DNA of 64,000 nucleotides from JACDER01 sp036394915 (GTDB lineage: Bacteria > Actinomycetota > Thermoleophilia > Gaiellales > Gaiellaceae). The notes beneath the pieces are model-generated. The model was not told where the DNA came from, did no database searches, and saw nothing but the letters and a program-made list of their open reading frames with translations. The stretch covers positions 33,210-97,209 of the forward strand of contig DASWEE010000144.1 of NCBI GenBank assembly GCA_036394915.1, written 5' to 3'. Numbering within the stretch: the stretch's first letter is position 1; each line of letters begins with the position of its first letter. Below are positions 32,340 to 41,412 of this stretch, piece by piece. A program made the translations under genes and the position numbers.

Positions 32340-32382
32340 CCATCCTGGACCGAGGAGCCGTCAGGCTCCCGGACTAGGATGG
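32340..32382. promoter_or_regulatory. Two-tier hairpin before addB
   Basis: CCATCCT (32340-32346) pairs with AGGATGG (32376-32382) around an inner GGAGCC-gtca-GGCTCC (32354-32369). It ends 4 nt before the addB GTG at 32387, so it would occlude ribosome access if folded. Could equally end transcription of the small zinc-ribbon gene. No T-run after it. Confidence 0.5.
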
Positions 32383-32386
32383 CCTA

Positions 32387-35320
32387 GTGCCACTGACGCT
32401 TCTCGCCGGCCCGGCGAACTCGGGCAAGGTGGCGTCCCTGCTCGAGCGCTACCTGGCCGCGCTCGACCAGGATCCGGTTCTGATCGTGCCGAACCGGCCG
32501 GACGTCGACCGCATCGAGCGCGACCTCCTTCGTCGCTCTCCTGCGCTCGTGGGCGGCTCGATCGGGACGTTCGCCGACCTGTTCGAGCGGCTCGCGCGAG
32601 CTGACGGCGGCTCCCGGCCGGTTGCAACGGCCGCCCAGCGCGCGCTCGTCGTCCGCAACGCGCTCGCGCGCACGCATCTGAACGGCCTCGGGCCGTCGTC
32701 TCGCTTCCAGGGCTTTTCCGAGGCGCTCGTCCAGGCGCTCGGCGAGCTCGAGTCGGGCCTGCTCGAGCCGGACGACCTCGAGGACGAGAGCCTCGCCGGC
32801 CTGTACCGCGCCTACCGGGGCGAGCTCGACCGGCTCGGCCTCTGGGACCGCGACCTCGAGCGGCGCTACGCGGCCGACCGGGTCGCCGGCGAGCTCTCCG
32901 CCTGGGACGGCCGTCCCGTCTTCGCGTACGGCTTCGAGGACCTGACCGGAGCGGAGTGGGCGCTCTTGGAAGCTCTCTCCGCCCGTGCCGACGTCACCGT
33001 CTCGCTTCCGTACGAGCCGGGGCGCCCGGCTTTCTCCTCGCTGGAACGGACGGCCGCCGACCTCGCGTCGCTGGCACGCGGGCAGATCGAGGAGCTCCCG
33101 CCCGGCTCGACGGAGTGGACGCGGCCCGCGCTCGCCCATCTCGAGCGCGCGCTGTTCTCCGACGCCGCTCCCGCCGCGCCGCCGCTCACCGGGGAGCTCC
33201 GCCTGCTCGAAGGCGCAGGCACCCGAGCGACCCTCGAGCTCGTCGGCGAGGAGCTGCTCGAGCTGCTACGGAACGGCACCCCGGCGGACGAGATCGCGAT
33301 CGTCTGCCCTGCGCTCGACCGCATCCGCGCGCCGCTCGAGACCGCCTTCTCGACGCTCGGGATCCCGTTTGCGGTCGAGGCTCGCCTGCGTCTGCCGCAG
33401 ACGCCGTTCGGCCGCGCGCTCCTGTCGCTGCTCCGCTTCGTCTGGCTCGAGGGGGATCGTCCCGACCTCTACGGCTATCTGCGCTCCCCGTACTCCGGCC
33501 TGACCCGCAGCCACGTCGACTACCTCGAAGGGCGCCTGCGCGGCCGTGCCGTCCAGACCCACGAGCGGACAGAGGAGGAGACGCTGCGTCTGCGCGGGAA
33601 GCCGCTGCCGGTGCTCGCGGAGGTGCGCGGCGCGCCGCCGCTCGACGCCGTCCGCAACCTCGCCACCGCGATGCTCCGGGCAGCCTACGGGCTCGAGGCG
33701 CCGCCGGTCGGCGAGGGCGCCCGGCTCGACCTGCGCGCGCACGAATCGGTCACGCGGCTCCTGGACGAGCTCGAAGGCTGGGAGCAGCTCGGCGAGCACC
33801 TCTCGCGGGAGGACGTGGTCGGCGCGCTCGAGCGGACGACGGTGCGGACGGCGGCGGCGCACGAGCCCGGCCGCGTCCACGTCCTCGACCTGATGCGCGT
33901 GCGCACCCGCCGCTACCGCGTCGTCTTCGTACTCGGGCTCGAGCAGGGCGGCCTGCCGCGGAGAGGCCGAGCCTCTCCGTTCCTCGACGACGAGGCCCGC
34001 ACCGAGCTCGACCGCCTCAAGCGCGGCGCGCGCCTGTCCAGGCCCGACCCTGTCTCGCGGGAGCGCTACCTCTTCTACACCGCCTGCACTCGCGCGAGCG
34101 AGCGCCTGTTCCTCGTCCGGGAGGCAGCGAACGACGACGGTTCGCCGCGGGAGCCGGGCCCGTTCTGGGACGAGGTCCGCTTCCTCTTCGATCCGGACGA
34201 GATCGAGCGCTGGACGACGCGGCGGCGGCTGTCGTCGCTGACCGGGCCGCTCGAACGGGCGCCGACTGAACGGGAGCGGCTTCGCGCTCTCGCCGCGGTG
34301 GCCGCGCAGGAACGCGAGACCGCAGCCGCGATCGCGCGCGCGAACGGCTGGGAGCGGAAGCTGGATCGGGCTCGTACGGCCTTCGAGCGCCCGACGGAGC
34401 TCCGTCATCCGGCGGTGCTCGAGGAGCTGCGGTCGAAGCAGACGTTCGGCGTAACCGAGCTGGAGGTGTTCGCCGACTGCTCGTCGATCTGGCTGATCGA
34501 CCGCCTCGTCGGCCCGCGCACGATCGACCCTCAGGTCGACGCCCGCCTGCGCGGGACGATCGCCCACCAGGCGCTGTACAAGTTCTTCTCCGGCCTGCCC
34601 AAGCGCCTGGGCGCCGACCGCGTCGAGCCGGAGCGGCTCGAGGAGGCGCTCGCGTTCCTCGGCGAGTGCCTGCAGGAGGCGCTCGAGGGCGGCCTCTGGC
34701 TCGAGCTGACCGACCTCGAGCGCAGCGAGCTCGAGCAGGGTCTCCGCCGCGACCTCGAGCACTTCGTCCGCGCCGAGGCCGAGAGCGGGCTTTCGCTCGT
34801 CCCGCGCCGGTTCGAGGTCCTGTTCGGCTCGGAGCGCTCCGCCCCCGAGCTGCAGTCCGGCCTCGATCTTGGCGGGTTCGCGCTGTCCGGGAAGATCGAC
34901 CGGATCGACGTCGACCCGTTCTCGGCCCGCGGGATCGTCCAGGACTACAAGTCGGGAAAGACCGCGTTCTCGGCGGCGAAGATCGAGTCCGAGCTCAAGC
35001 TGCAGATCCCGCTGTACATGCTCGTCCTGCGCGACCTCGTCGGGATCGAGCCGCTCGGCGGCCTCTACCGCGCCCTCGCCGGCGAGCGTCCGGCCCGCGG
35101 CCTGCTGCGCAAGGAGGCGAAGGCCGATCTGCCCGGCTTCAGCTCGAAGGACTATCTCGACGAGGAGGAGTTCTGGGGGCAGGTCGAGACCGCGCGCGAG
35201 CGCGGTGCGGCGCTGGTCGGGCGGATCCGAGAGGGGGACATCGCCCACGATCCGAAGGGCGGCTTCCCCTGTCCCTCCTGGTGCGAGCTGTGGCCGATGT
35301 GCCGGGTGTCCAGAGCATGA
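32387..35320 (+). CDS. addB: AddB-like ATP-dependent nuclease subunit
   Basis: 977 residues, GTG start. N-terminal LLAGPANSGKVASLLERY is a degenerate Walker A; the middle is UvrD-like but lacks clear helicase motifs, ending with RERYLFYTACTRASERLFLV. The C-terminal nuclease domain has RLRGTIAHQALYKFF, GKIDRIDVDPFSARGIVQDYKSGKT (D...D-x-K) and a Cys cluster PCPSWCELWPMC that with an earlier Cys (VFADCSSIWL) would hold an iron-sulfur cluster, as in AddB. Processes double-strand ends for recombination together with the next gene; stop overlaps its ATG. Confidence 0.85.
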   Translation: MPLTLLAGPANSGKVASLLERYLAALDQDPVLIVPNRPDVDRIERDLLRRSPALVGGSIGTFADLFERLARADGGSRPVATAAQRALVVRNALARTHLNGLGPSSRFQGFSEALVQALGELESGLLEPDDLEDESLAGLYRAYRGELDRLGLWDRDLERRYAADRVAGELSAWDGRPVFAYGFEDLTGAEWALLEALSARADVTVSLPYEPGRPAFSSLERTAADLASLARGQIEELPPGSTEWTRPALAHLERALFSDAAPAAPPLTGELRLLEGAGTRATLELVGEELLELLRNGTPADEIAIVCPALDRIRAPLETAFSTLGIPFAVEARLRLPQTPFGRALLSLLRFVWLEGDRPDLYGYLRSPYSGLTRSHVDYLEGRLRGRAVQTHERTEEETLRLRGKPLPVLAEVRGAPPLDAVRNLATAMLRAAYGLEAPPVGEGARLDLRAHESVTRLLDELEGWEQLGEHLSREDVVGALERTTVRTAAAHEPGRVHVLDLMRVRTRRYRVVFVLGLEQGGLPRRGRASPFLDDEARTELDRLKRGARLSRPDPVSRERYLFYTACTRASERLFLVREAANDDGSPREPGPFWDEVRFLFDPDEIERWTTRRRLSSLTGPLERAPTERERLRALAAVAAQERETAAAIARANGWERKLDRARTAFERPTELRHPAVLEELRSKQTFGVTELEVFADCSSIWLIDRLVGPRTIDPQVDARLRGTIAHQALYKFFSGLPKRLGADRVEPERLEEALAFLGECLQEALEGGLWLELTDLERSELEQGLRRDLEHFVRAEAESGLSLVPRRFEVLFGSERSAPELQSGLDLGGFALSGKIDRIDVDPFSARGIVQDYKSGKTAFSAAKIESELKLQIPLYMLVLRDLVGIEPLGGLYRALAGERPARGLLRKEAKADLPGFSSKDYLDEEEFWGQVETARERGAALVGRIREGDIAHDPKGGFPCPSWCELWPMCRVSRA

Positions 35321-38300
35321 GCGCCGCCGCCCCGAACAGGGAACAGCTCGCGGCGATCGAGGCGCCCGGCGTCGTCTTCGTCTCCGCGGGCGCAGGCACC
35401 GGGAAGACAACCGTGCTCGTCGAGCGCTACGTGCGCGCGGTCTGCGAGCGCGGCCTCGACATCGAGTCGATCCTCGTCATCACGTACACGGAGCGCGCCG
35501 CGGGCGAGCTCTGGAGCCGGATCCGCGCGCGCCTCGTTGAGCTCGGTCGCCACGACCTCGCGCGCGAGCTGGACGGCGCCTGGATCTCGACGATTCACGG
35601 TTTCTGTCACCGGCTCCTGAAGGCCCATCCCTTTGCGGCCGGGATCGACCCGCGCTACCGCGTGCTCGACGAGAGCCAGGCTCGCGTCGTCCAGAGCGAG
35701 GCGCTGCAGGAGGCGCTGACGGCGTTTTGTGCCGGCGCCGATCCCGAGCGGTTGCGGCTGCTCGCGACCTACGGCGCGCGCGGCCTGCGGCGGATGGTGA
35801 CCGGCGCCTACGAGACGCTGCGCTCGGCCGGCCGTCCGCTCGAGCTCGAGCTCGGCGGCGACTCCGGGCTCGGGGAGCGGGTCGCCGAGCTCCGCGAGGC
35901 CGCTCGCTGCCTGCTGGACGAAGGCCCAGACGAGACGGTTGAGCGCCTCGTCGAGCTGCTGGACGGCTCGCCCACCTCCGAGGAGCTGCTCGACCTGTCC
36001 GGCTACGCCGCCAAGGGCCGTGAGCGCGTCGCGACCTACGAGGAGGCGCGGCGCGGGGTCGAGCAGGCAGCGCTCGACGAGCTGGCGCGCCGCGACCGCG
36101 ACCTGCTGCAGGAGCTGCTCGCCGGCTTTGCAGTCGCCTACCGCGCCGCCAAGGACCGCGAGTCGGCGCTCGACTTCGAGGATCTGCAGCTGTACGCGCG
36201 CGATCTCCTGCTGAACGACGAGGAGGTCCGCGACCGCGAGCGGTGGCGGTTGCGCTCGATCATGGTCGACGAGTTCCAGGACACGAATCGGCTCCAGTGC
36301 GAGCTAATAGACCTGCTCGCCGGAGACACCACGCGTTCCCGGGGCGCCGCTGGCGGTGCGGGGCCGGAGGGGATAGTGCTTGGCACAGACCCGGAGAGCA
36401 CCGTGCCGTCAGCGGCGTCAGGCGGCGGCGGAGCCGGGCTCCGCCCGGCGGGAGCCGACGCCGGCCGGGGGCGCGTGGAAGAACTGTTCTTCGTAGGCGA
36501 TGAGTTCCAGTCGATCTACCGCTTCCGCCACGCCGACGTCGAGGTCTTCCGCGAGCGGCGCGAGCAGACGGGGGGCGTCTTGGCGCTGACGGAGAACTAC
36601 CGCTCCCGCCCCGAGGTGCTCGAGGTGATCAACCACCTCTTCTCGGGCGACTTCGGCGAGTCGTTTCAGCCGCTCTCCGCCGCCGGCCGCTTCCCCGACC
36701 CGGCCTTCGGCCCCGCGGTCGAGCTGCTCGTCACCGACAAGTCGACCTACACCGGCACCGGCATCCACTGGAGGAAGGCGGAGGCCAAGCACGTCGCGCG
36801 CCGGCTGCGCGAGCTCGTCGACGCGGGTGAGGCGACCCCGGGGGAGATCGTGCTCCTGTTCGCCGCCGGCACCGACGCGAGGCTGTACGAGGACGAGCTG
36901 CGCGCCGTTGAGCTGCCGACGTTCCGCGCGACCGGGCGCGACTACTACAGCCGCCAGCAGGTCGTCGACCTGCTCGCGTACCTCCGGCTCCTGCACAACC
37001 GCTACGACGACGAGGCGCTCGTGACCGTGCTCGCGTCGCCGTTCGTCGGCGTCTCGAACGACGCGCTCGTCCTCCTGCGCCGAGCCGCCGGCCGCCGGCC
37101 GCTGTACGCGGGGATCGAGCGCGGGCTGCCGGAGGAGATCGAAGACCGCGACAGCCGGCTGTTCCGGGCCTTCCGGCAGCGCTACGAGCGGCTCGCCGAG
37201 CAGGCCGGGACGCTCTCGCTCGAGCGCCTGTGCGAGCAGATCGTGATCGAGCACGATTACGACCTCGCCGTGCTCGCCCAGCGGGACGGCCGCAGGCGTT
37301 ACGCGAACATGCGCAAGCTCGCGCGGCTCGCCCGCTCGTACGAGGAGCTGCGCGGGCGCGAGATCGAGGGGTTCGTCCGCTTCGTCCGCGAGCAGGACAC
37401 CGTCGGCGCCTCCGAGCTCGAGGCGGTGGCCGAGGAGGAGGACACCGACGTCATCCGCCTGCTCACGATCCACTCCGCCAAGGGGCTCGAGTTCAAGGTC
37501 GTCGTCGTCGCGGACGCGGGGCGTGACCGCTCGCCGTCGTGGGGGGACGAGGTGCTGGCGCTGCCCGACGGGCGCCTCGGGTTCAAGGTCGCGCACCCCG
37601 CCACCGGCAAGCGGATGGCGACGAGCGACTACGAGGAGGTCAAGGAGGCCGAGGAGGAGGCCGAGAAGGCGGAGCGCCGCCGCCTCTACTACGTGGCAAT
37701 GACGCGGGCCGTCGACCGGCTGATCGTGTCGGGCTCGATCGACCCCTCGAAGGCGACCGCGGCCGAGACCCCGATCGGCTGGGTGCTCGAGCGGCTCGGG
37801 CCGGAGGAGCTCGACCAGGCCGGCGACGGGCCGCTGGAGGTCGAGCGGGGCAATGCCCGGCTCGTCCTCCGCGTCGACCGCCACGCGGTCGAGACCGGCG
37901 AGGCCGTCGAGGCGGTGGAAGAGGAAGCGCAGCTGTCGCTGTTCGCCGCCGGCGAGCCCGTGCCGCCGCGGGTCGAGGTTCCGGCGCTCCCCGAGCTCGT
38001 GCCCCTTCCGGCGCCGCCCGATTTCCGGATCCGGCGGCTCTCCTACAGCGCGCTCGCCCTGTTCGAGCGCTGCTCCTACCGCTTCTACGCCGAACGGGTC
38101 GTGGGGCTGCGGCCGGGACCCGCGGCCGGCGAGGTCTCGGGAGAGGGCGGACTGGCCGCGACCGAGATCGGCGACGCCGTCCACGCGCTGCTCGAGCGGA
38201 TCGACCTGGCCGCGCCGCGTGTTCCGGACGATCTCGAGGCGGTCGTGCATGCCCGCTATCCGCAGGCGACGGCGGAGGAGGTCGCCCGCATCCGCGCGCT

Positions 38301-38814
38301 CGTCGCCGCCTACTGCGGCTCGGAGCTGGCTGCGCGTGTCGCCGCGCTCTCGAGCGCTGCGGCCGAGCGGCCGTTCGCGTTCGAGCACGACGACGTCCTC
38401 TTCCACGGGCGGCTGGACGTGCTCTACCAAGCGGAGGGGCGCGCGCTGGTCGTCGACTACAAGACGAACGTGCTCGGCGAGCGGTCGCCGGAGGAGGTAG
38501 TCGAAGGCGAGTACCGGGTCCAGCGGCTCGTCTACGCGATCGCGTGCCTGCGGGCGGGTGCGGACGAGGTCGAGGTCGTCCACCAGTTCCTGGAGCGGCC
38601 GGATGTGCTTGTGTCGGCGACGTTCGAGCGCGCCGATCTCCCCGGCCTCGGGGCCGAGCTCTCGGAGGCGATCGCGCACATCCAGGCGGGCGAGTTCCGC
38701 CCGACGCCGAGCGACTTCGTTTGCCCGGATTGCCCCGTCCTCGGCGTCGTCTGTGCCGGGCCGGCGCTGCGGGAGCACCATATGGAGTCGGCCGCAGCGT
38801 TCTCAGCGAGCTAA
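35317..38814 (+). CDS. addA: AddA-like helicase-nuclease with in-frame repeat insertion
   Basis: 1165 residues. UvrD-type helicase: Q/Walker A REQLAAIEAPGVVFVSAGAG then TGKTTVLVERY; VITYTERAAGEL (Ia); IMVDEFQDTNRLQ (II, about residue 317); FVGDEFQSIYRFRHAD (III, about 392); TENYRSRPEV (IV); IHSAKGLEFKVVVV (V); YYVAMTRAVDRL (VI). The C-terminal nuclease has EIGDAVHALLERI and ALVVDYKTN. Odd: residues about 339-387 come entirely from a 147-bp repeat (36332-36478) and interrupt the normally short link between motifs II and III with a Gly/Ala/Pro-rich peptide. ATG chosen because MSAAAPNREQLAAI begins at the addB stop. Confidence 0.88.
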   Translation: MSAAAPNREQLAAIEAPGVVFVSAGAGTGKTTVLVERYVRAVCERGLDIESILVITYTERAAGELWSRIRARLVELGRHDLARELDGAWISTIHGFCHRLLKAHPFAAGIDPRYRVLDESQARVVQSEALQEALTAFCAGADPERLRLLATYGARGLRRMVTGAYETLRSAGRPLELELGGDSGLGERVAELREAARCLLDEGPDETVERLVELLDGSPTSEELLDLSGYAAKGRERVATYEEARRGVEQAALDELARRDRDLLQELLAGFAVAYRAAKDRESALDFEDLQLYARDLLLNDEEVRDRERWRLRSIMVDEFQDTNRLQCELIDLLAGDTTRSRGAAGGAGPEGIVLGTDPESTVPSAASGGGGAGLRPAGADAGRGRVEELFFVGDEFQSIYRFRHADVEVFRERREQTGGVLALTENYRSRPEVLEVINHLFSGDFGESFQPLSAAGRFPDPAFGPAVELLVTDKSTYTGTGIHWRKAEAKHVARRLRELVDAGEATPGEIVLLFAAGTDARLYEDELRAVELPTFRATGRDYYSRQQVVDLLAYLRLLHNRYDDEALVTVLASPFVGVSNDALVLLRRAAGRRPLYAGIERGLPEEIEDRDSRLFRAFRQRYERLAEQAGTLSLERLCEQIVIEHDYDLAVLAQRDGRRRYANMRKLARLARSYEELRGREIEGFVRFVREQDTVGASELEAVAEEEDTDVIRLLTIHSAKGLEFKVVVVADAGRDRSPSWGDEVLALPDGRLGFKVAHPATGKRMATSDYEEVKEAEEEAEKAERRRLYYVAMTRAVDRLIVSGSIDPSKATAAETPIGWVLERLGPEELDQAGDGPLEVERGNARLVLRVDRHAVETGEAVEAVEEEAQLSLFAAGEPVPPRVEVPALPELVPLPAPPDFRIRRLSYSALALFERCSYRFYAERVVGLRPGPAAGEVSGEGGLAATEIGDAVHALLERIDLAAPRVPDDLEAVVHARYPQATAEEVARIRALVAAYCGSELAARVAALSSAAAERPFAFEHDDVLFHGRLDVLYQAEGRALVVDYKTNVLGERSPEEVVEGEYRVQRLVYAIACLRAGADEVEVVHQFLERPDVLVSATFERADLPGLGAELSEAIAHIQAGEFRPTPSDFVCPDCPVLGVVCAGPALREHHMESAAAFSAS
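36332..36478 (+). repeat. 147-bp structured repeat, copy 2 (in frame inside addA)
   Basis: Same length as copies 1 and 3, same orientation and reading frame as in rsmD: peptide core GAGPEGIVLGTDPESTVPS. Arms CGCCGCTGGCGG and CCGTCAGCGGCG (one mismatch), inner GTGC-TTG-GCAC, second hairpin GCCGGGC-TCC-GCCCGGC. 147 bp is 49 codons, so the insertion keeps the frame. No stop in this frame. Confidence 0.9.
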
Positions 38815-38864
38815 GTTCGGGGTCGATCGGCGTATCATCCGCCGTGCCGCCAGAGGGGAGGGGC

Positions 38865-39110
38865 ATGAAGGTCTTCGTCGTCCACGACGCCAACGGCACC
38901 ATCAGCTCTTACGCGATCCCTGCCGCCGACATGCAGGGGCAACTCGGGCTCGAGCCCCCGCGCGGGCAGTCGGTCAGCGAGATCGACGTGCCCGAGCTCG
39001 ACGGGATCGGCGATCTCCGCGAACGGCTCCGGCACCTGGACGAAGCGCTGGAGGACAGACGCGTTCAGGGCGGCCAACTCGTTCCCGGTCGATCCGGCAA
39101 CCGGTCCTGA
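38865..39110 (+). CDS. Small hypothetical protein
   Basis: 81 residues, ATG with a good ribosome site (GAGGGGAGGGG). MKVFVVHDANGTISSYAIPA at the start reads like a small beta-rich domain, then PPRGQSVSEIDVPEL and a helical ERLRHLDEALEDRRVQGG tail. Stop overlaps the next ATG (TGATG), so the two are translated together. I do not recognise the family. Confidence 0.65.
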   Translation: MKVFVVHDANGTISSYAIPAADMQGQLGLEPPRGQSVSEIDVPELDGIGDLRERLRHLDEALEDRRVQGGQLVPGRSGNRS

Positions 39111-39412
39111 TGGTCGAGCTCACGTTTCATCACCTCGGACAAGGGTCGATCAATGGGGGGCAGACCATCCATTTCTGGTGGAACAACGCCCCCCGGCAAC
39201 GGGTCTGGGCTTTCAGCGTCGACGCCGAGGTCCCTCTGATGTTTGCTTTCGCGGGTGCGACGGCGGAGCTCGAGATCACCCGAGTCGAATATCGGCAGAA
39301 CTTCAACGGCCCGTCGTCGAGCGATACCGAGCAGGAGATTCATTTCTGGCTCAAGAACAACGGGGCGACCAAGGCGAACTACTACCTCCACATGGCGACG
39401 ATCCGCGAGTAG
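39110..39412 (+). CDS. Small beta-rich hypothetical protein
   Basis: 100 residues: VELTFHHLGQGSINGGQTIH, then FWWNNAPRQRVWAFSVDAEV, ELEITRVEYRQNFNG, and TEQEIHFWLKNNGATKANYY. Repeated HFW motifs (IHFWWNN, IHFWLKNN) on predicted strands suggest a two-sheet sandwich. No signal peptide. Coupled to the upstream small gene. Function unknown. Confidence 0.65.
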   Translation: MVELTFHHLGQGSINGGQTIHFWWNNAPRQRVWAFSVDAEVPLMFAFAGATAELEITRVEYRQNFNGPSSSDTEQEIHFWLKNNGATKANYYLHMATIRE

Positions 39413-39562
39413 TCGCGGCTCTGGAACGCCGGCGGCCTCCCGCGCCACGCCTCCCACCCGGTTGGGGGACCCACCTCCTGGTACACGTGGGTAACTAAGT
39501 AGCGGAACCCGTCGCTCGGAGCTGAGCCAATTCTGTGCCGATCCTCGACTAGCGTTCGGCGC
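39413..39562. other. Gap before nth
   Basis: 150 nt without a convincing gene. Contains a short dyad (CCACCCGGTTGGGGGACCCACC region) and a CTAGCG string just before the nth start. No recognisable promoter. Confidence 0.3.
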
Positions 39563-40231
39563 ATGGCCCGGAGCTACGTGTCGGAGGCGCGCAAGCGCGT
39601 CGGGCCGAAGCGCGCGCGCATCGGCCCGATCATCGAGCGGCTGAGGACCGCCCACGCCGACGCCGCGATCGCGCTCCGCTTCCGCGCTCCGCTCGAGCTG
39701 CTCGTCTCGGTGATGCTGTCGGCGCAGACGACCGACGTGAACGTCAACCGCGTCACCGAGCGGCTGTTTCGGAAGTACCGCCGGCCCGAGGACTACCTCG
39801 CCGTCCCTCCCGAGGAGCTCGAGCGCGACATCTACCAGACCGGCTTCTTTCGCCAGAAGGCGAAGGCGATCCGCGGAACGATGAAGATGCTGCTCGAGGA
39901 GTTCGACGGCCAGGTGCCGCGGCGGCTGGAAGACCTGCTCCGCCTCCCCGGCGTCGCGCGCAAGACGGCCAACGTCGTCGCGGCCGAGCTCGGGAACCCG
40001 CAGGGGATCGTCGTCGACACGCACGTTCGCCGCCTATCGCAGCGGCTCGGTCTCACCCGCCACGACGACCCGGTCAAGATCGAGCGCGACCTGCAGAGGA
40101 TCGTCCCACGCGAGCACTGGGGGCTCTTCCCGCACCTGTTGATCTGGCACGGCCGGCGCGTCTGTCTCGCGCGCGTCCCCCGCTGCGAGGACTGCGTCCT
40201 CACCGACCTCTGTCCCTCGTCACGGGTCTGA
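39563..40231 (+). CDS. nth: Endonuclease III
   Basis: Base-excision repair glycosylase/AP lyase for oxidised pyrimidines. 222 residues: VSVMLSAQTTDVNVNRV, YQTGFFRQKAKAI, helix-hairpin-helix LPGVARKTANVVAAE with the catalytic Lys, VVDTHVRRLSQRLGL with the catalytic Asp, and the iron-sulfur cluster Cys set CLARVPRCEDCVLTDLC. All key residues present. Confidence 0.97.
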   Translation: MARSYVSEARKRVGPKRARIGPIIERLRTAHADAAIALRFRAPLELLVSVMLSAQTTDVNVNRVTERLFRKYRRPEDYLAVPPEELERDIYQTGFFRQKAKAIRGTMKMLLEEFDGQVPRRLEDLLRLPGVARKTANVVAAELGNPQGIVVDTHVRRLSQRLGLTRHDDPVKIERDLQRIVPREHWGLFPHLLIWHGRRVCLARVPRCEDCVLTDLCPSSRV

Positions 40232-40268
40232 CACAAAGCGGTGCGAATTCGCCGCCTACGCTGAGTGC

Positions 40269-40580
40269 GTGCGCGCAGTCGACCTCGCGATCTACGCCGA
40301 CACGCTCGCGGGCGAGCACTCGGCGCTAGCCGCCCGCGCCGAGCAGGCGCGATCCCGCCTGCGCGAAGCCGCGATCGAACGCGACGCCCGCGCCCACCTC
40401 GACCCGGGAGTCGTCAAGGAGCTCGATGCTCTGGGCATCCTCGGCGGCATCGACGAGCGGACGGCCCGGAACGAGCTGCGCCGGCTCGAGCGAGCTCTCG
40501 CCGCGGTCGAAGAGCTGCAGTCGTGGGTCGAAGGGCGGCTCGGTGCGCAGACGCTTACGATCCACGAGTGCGCGAGCTGA
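40269..40580 (+). CDS. Hypothetical helical protein
   Basis: 103 residues, GTG start. Strongly helical with heptad-like charges (EHSALAARAEQARSRLREAA, NELRRLERALAAVEELQSWV); likely a coiled coil. No motif recognised. Overlaps the next gene by 13 nt, suggesting coupling to the YjbQ-type gene. Confidence 0.6.
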   Translation: MRAVDLAIYADTLAGEHSALAARAEQARSRLREAAIERDARAHLDPGVVKELDALGILGGIDERTARNELRRLERALAAVEELQSWVEGRLGAQTLTIHECAS

Positions 40581-40963
40581 AGCTGGAGACGCACCGGAAG
40601 ACCGAGCTCGTCGACATCACGCCGCTCGTGGCCGAGGCGGTCACCGGACAGGAAGGGAAGGCCGCGGCGCTGTTCGTCCCGCACACCACCGCCGGGATCG
40701 TCGTGCAGGCGAACGGCGGCCTTGCCGTGACGCACGACGTCGAGAGCGCGCTCGAGCGGATCGTCGACGAGGACTGGCCGTGGAAACACACCGAGGAGGA
40801 AGGAGATCGGAACCCGTGGTCGCACGTGCGCTCAGTCCTCACCGCCAGCTCACTGATCATCCCGCTTCGGGGCGGCGAGCTCGCGCTGGGATCGCTGCAG
40901 TCGATCTTCTTCTGCGAGTTCGACGGCCCGCGCGAGCGCAGCGTCTACGTCAGCGTGCTGTGA
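40568..40963 (+). CDS. YjbQ/UPF0047 family protein
   Basis: 131 residues, GTG start. Conserved pattern of the family: LVDITPLVAEAV, FVPHTTAGIVVQANGG, DVESALERIVDED, WPWKH, NPWSHVRSVLTASSLIIPL and LGSLQSIFFCEFDGPRERSV. The family is annotated as having thiamine-phosphate synthase side activity; its true role is unsettled. His residues in HTTAG and SHV form the presumed site. Confidence 0.9.
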   Translation: MRELKLETHRKTELVDITPLVAEAVTGQEGKAAALFVPHTTAGIVVQANGGLAVTHDVESALERIVDEDWPWKHTEEEGDRNPWSHVRSVLTASSLIIPLRGGELALGSLQSIFFCEFDGPRERSVYVSVL

Positions 40964-41396
40964 GCGCCACGAGCAGCCCGCCGTCGGCATCGTAGGCGGG
41001 GAAGAAGTCCGCCTTCACGGCTTTCTCGTGCCCGGAGCTGGTCCGGATCCGGAGCTGCTCGCCGAGCCGCCGCACTCCCCATTCCAGCGACAGCTCGACC
41101 GGATTCTTGCCGTCGTTCCAGCCGCTCAGACCGAACGCGTCGATCACGTTGCGGCCGATCAGGTCCGGCTCCTTGAGCCCCGTCAGCTCGAACACGCCGC
41201 GGCCCGACGCCAGGATCCGCCCCTGGCCGTCGCAGGTGACGAACCCTGTGCTCGGCGCGGGGTAGTAGTCGTCCATCAGCTCGAACAGGAAGCCGAAGCC
41301 GCAGCGGTGGCAGGCGACGGCCTGGTCGCTCAACCCCTCCACGCGGTCGATGTCGATCGACCGCTCCTTGCAGTTCGGGCAGATGAAGTACGGCAT
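40950..41396 (-). CDS. Zinc-ribbon plus PAS-like sensory protein
   Basis: 148 residues. N-terminal CPNC (residues 6-9) and CHRC (about 29-32) form a zinc ribbon; residues 50-148 look like a PAS domain (TGFVTCDGQGRILASGRGVF, LIGRNVIDAF, KADFFPAYDADGGLLVALTA). No output domain is visible. Converges on YjbQ with a 14-nt overlap. Its ligand and partner are unknown. Confidence 0.7.
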   Translation of the reverse strand: MPYFICPNCKERSIDIDRVEGLSDQAVACHRCGFGFLFELMDDYYPAPSTGFVTCDGQGRILASGRGVFELTGLKEPDLIGRNVIDAFGLSGWNDGKNPVELSLEWGVRRLGEQLRIRTSSGHEKAVKADFFPAYDADGGLLVALTAR

Positions 41397-41412
41397 GCCT
41401 CGATCGTACCCT

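Noticed and set aside
33266..35410. 714-codon minus-strand frame under addB
   Set aside because: Antisense shadow with Arg/Glu/Leu-rich low-complexity content and no motif.
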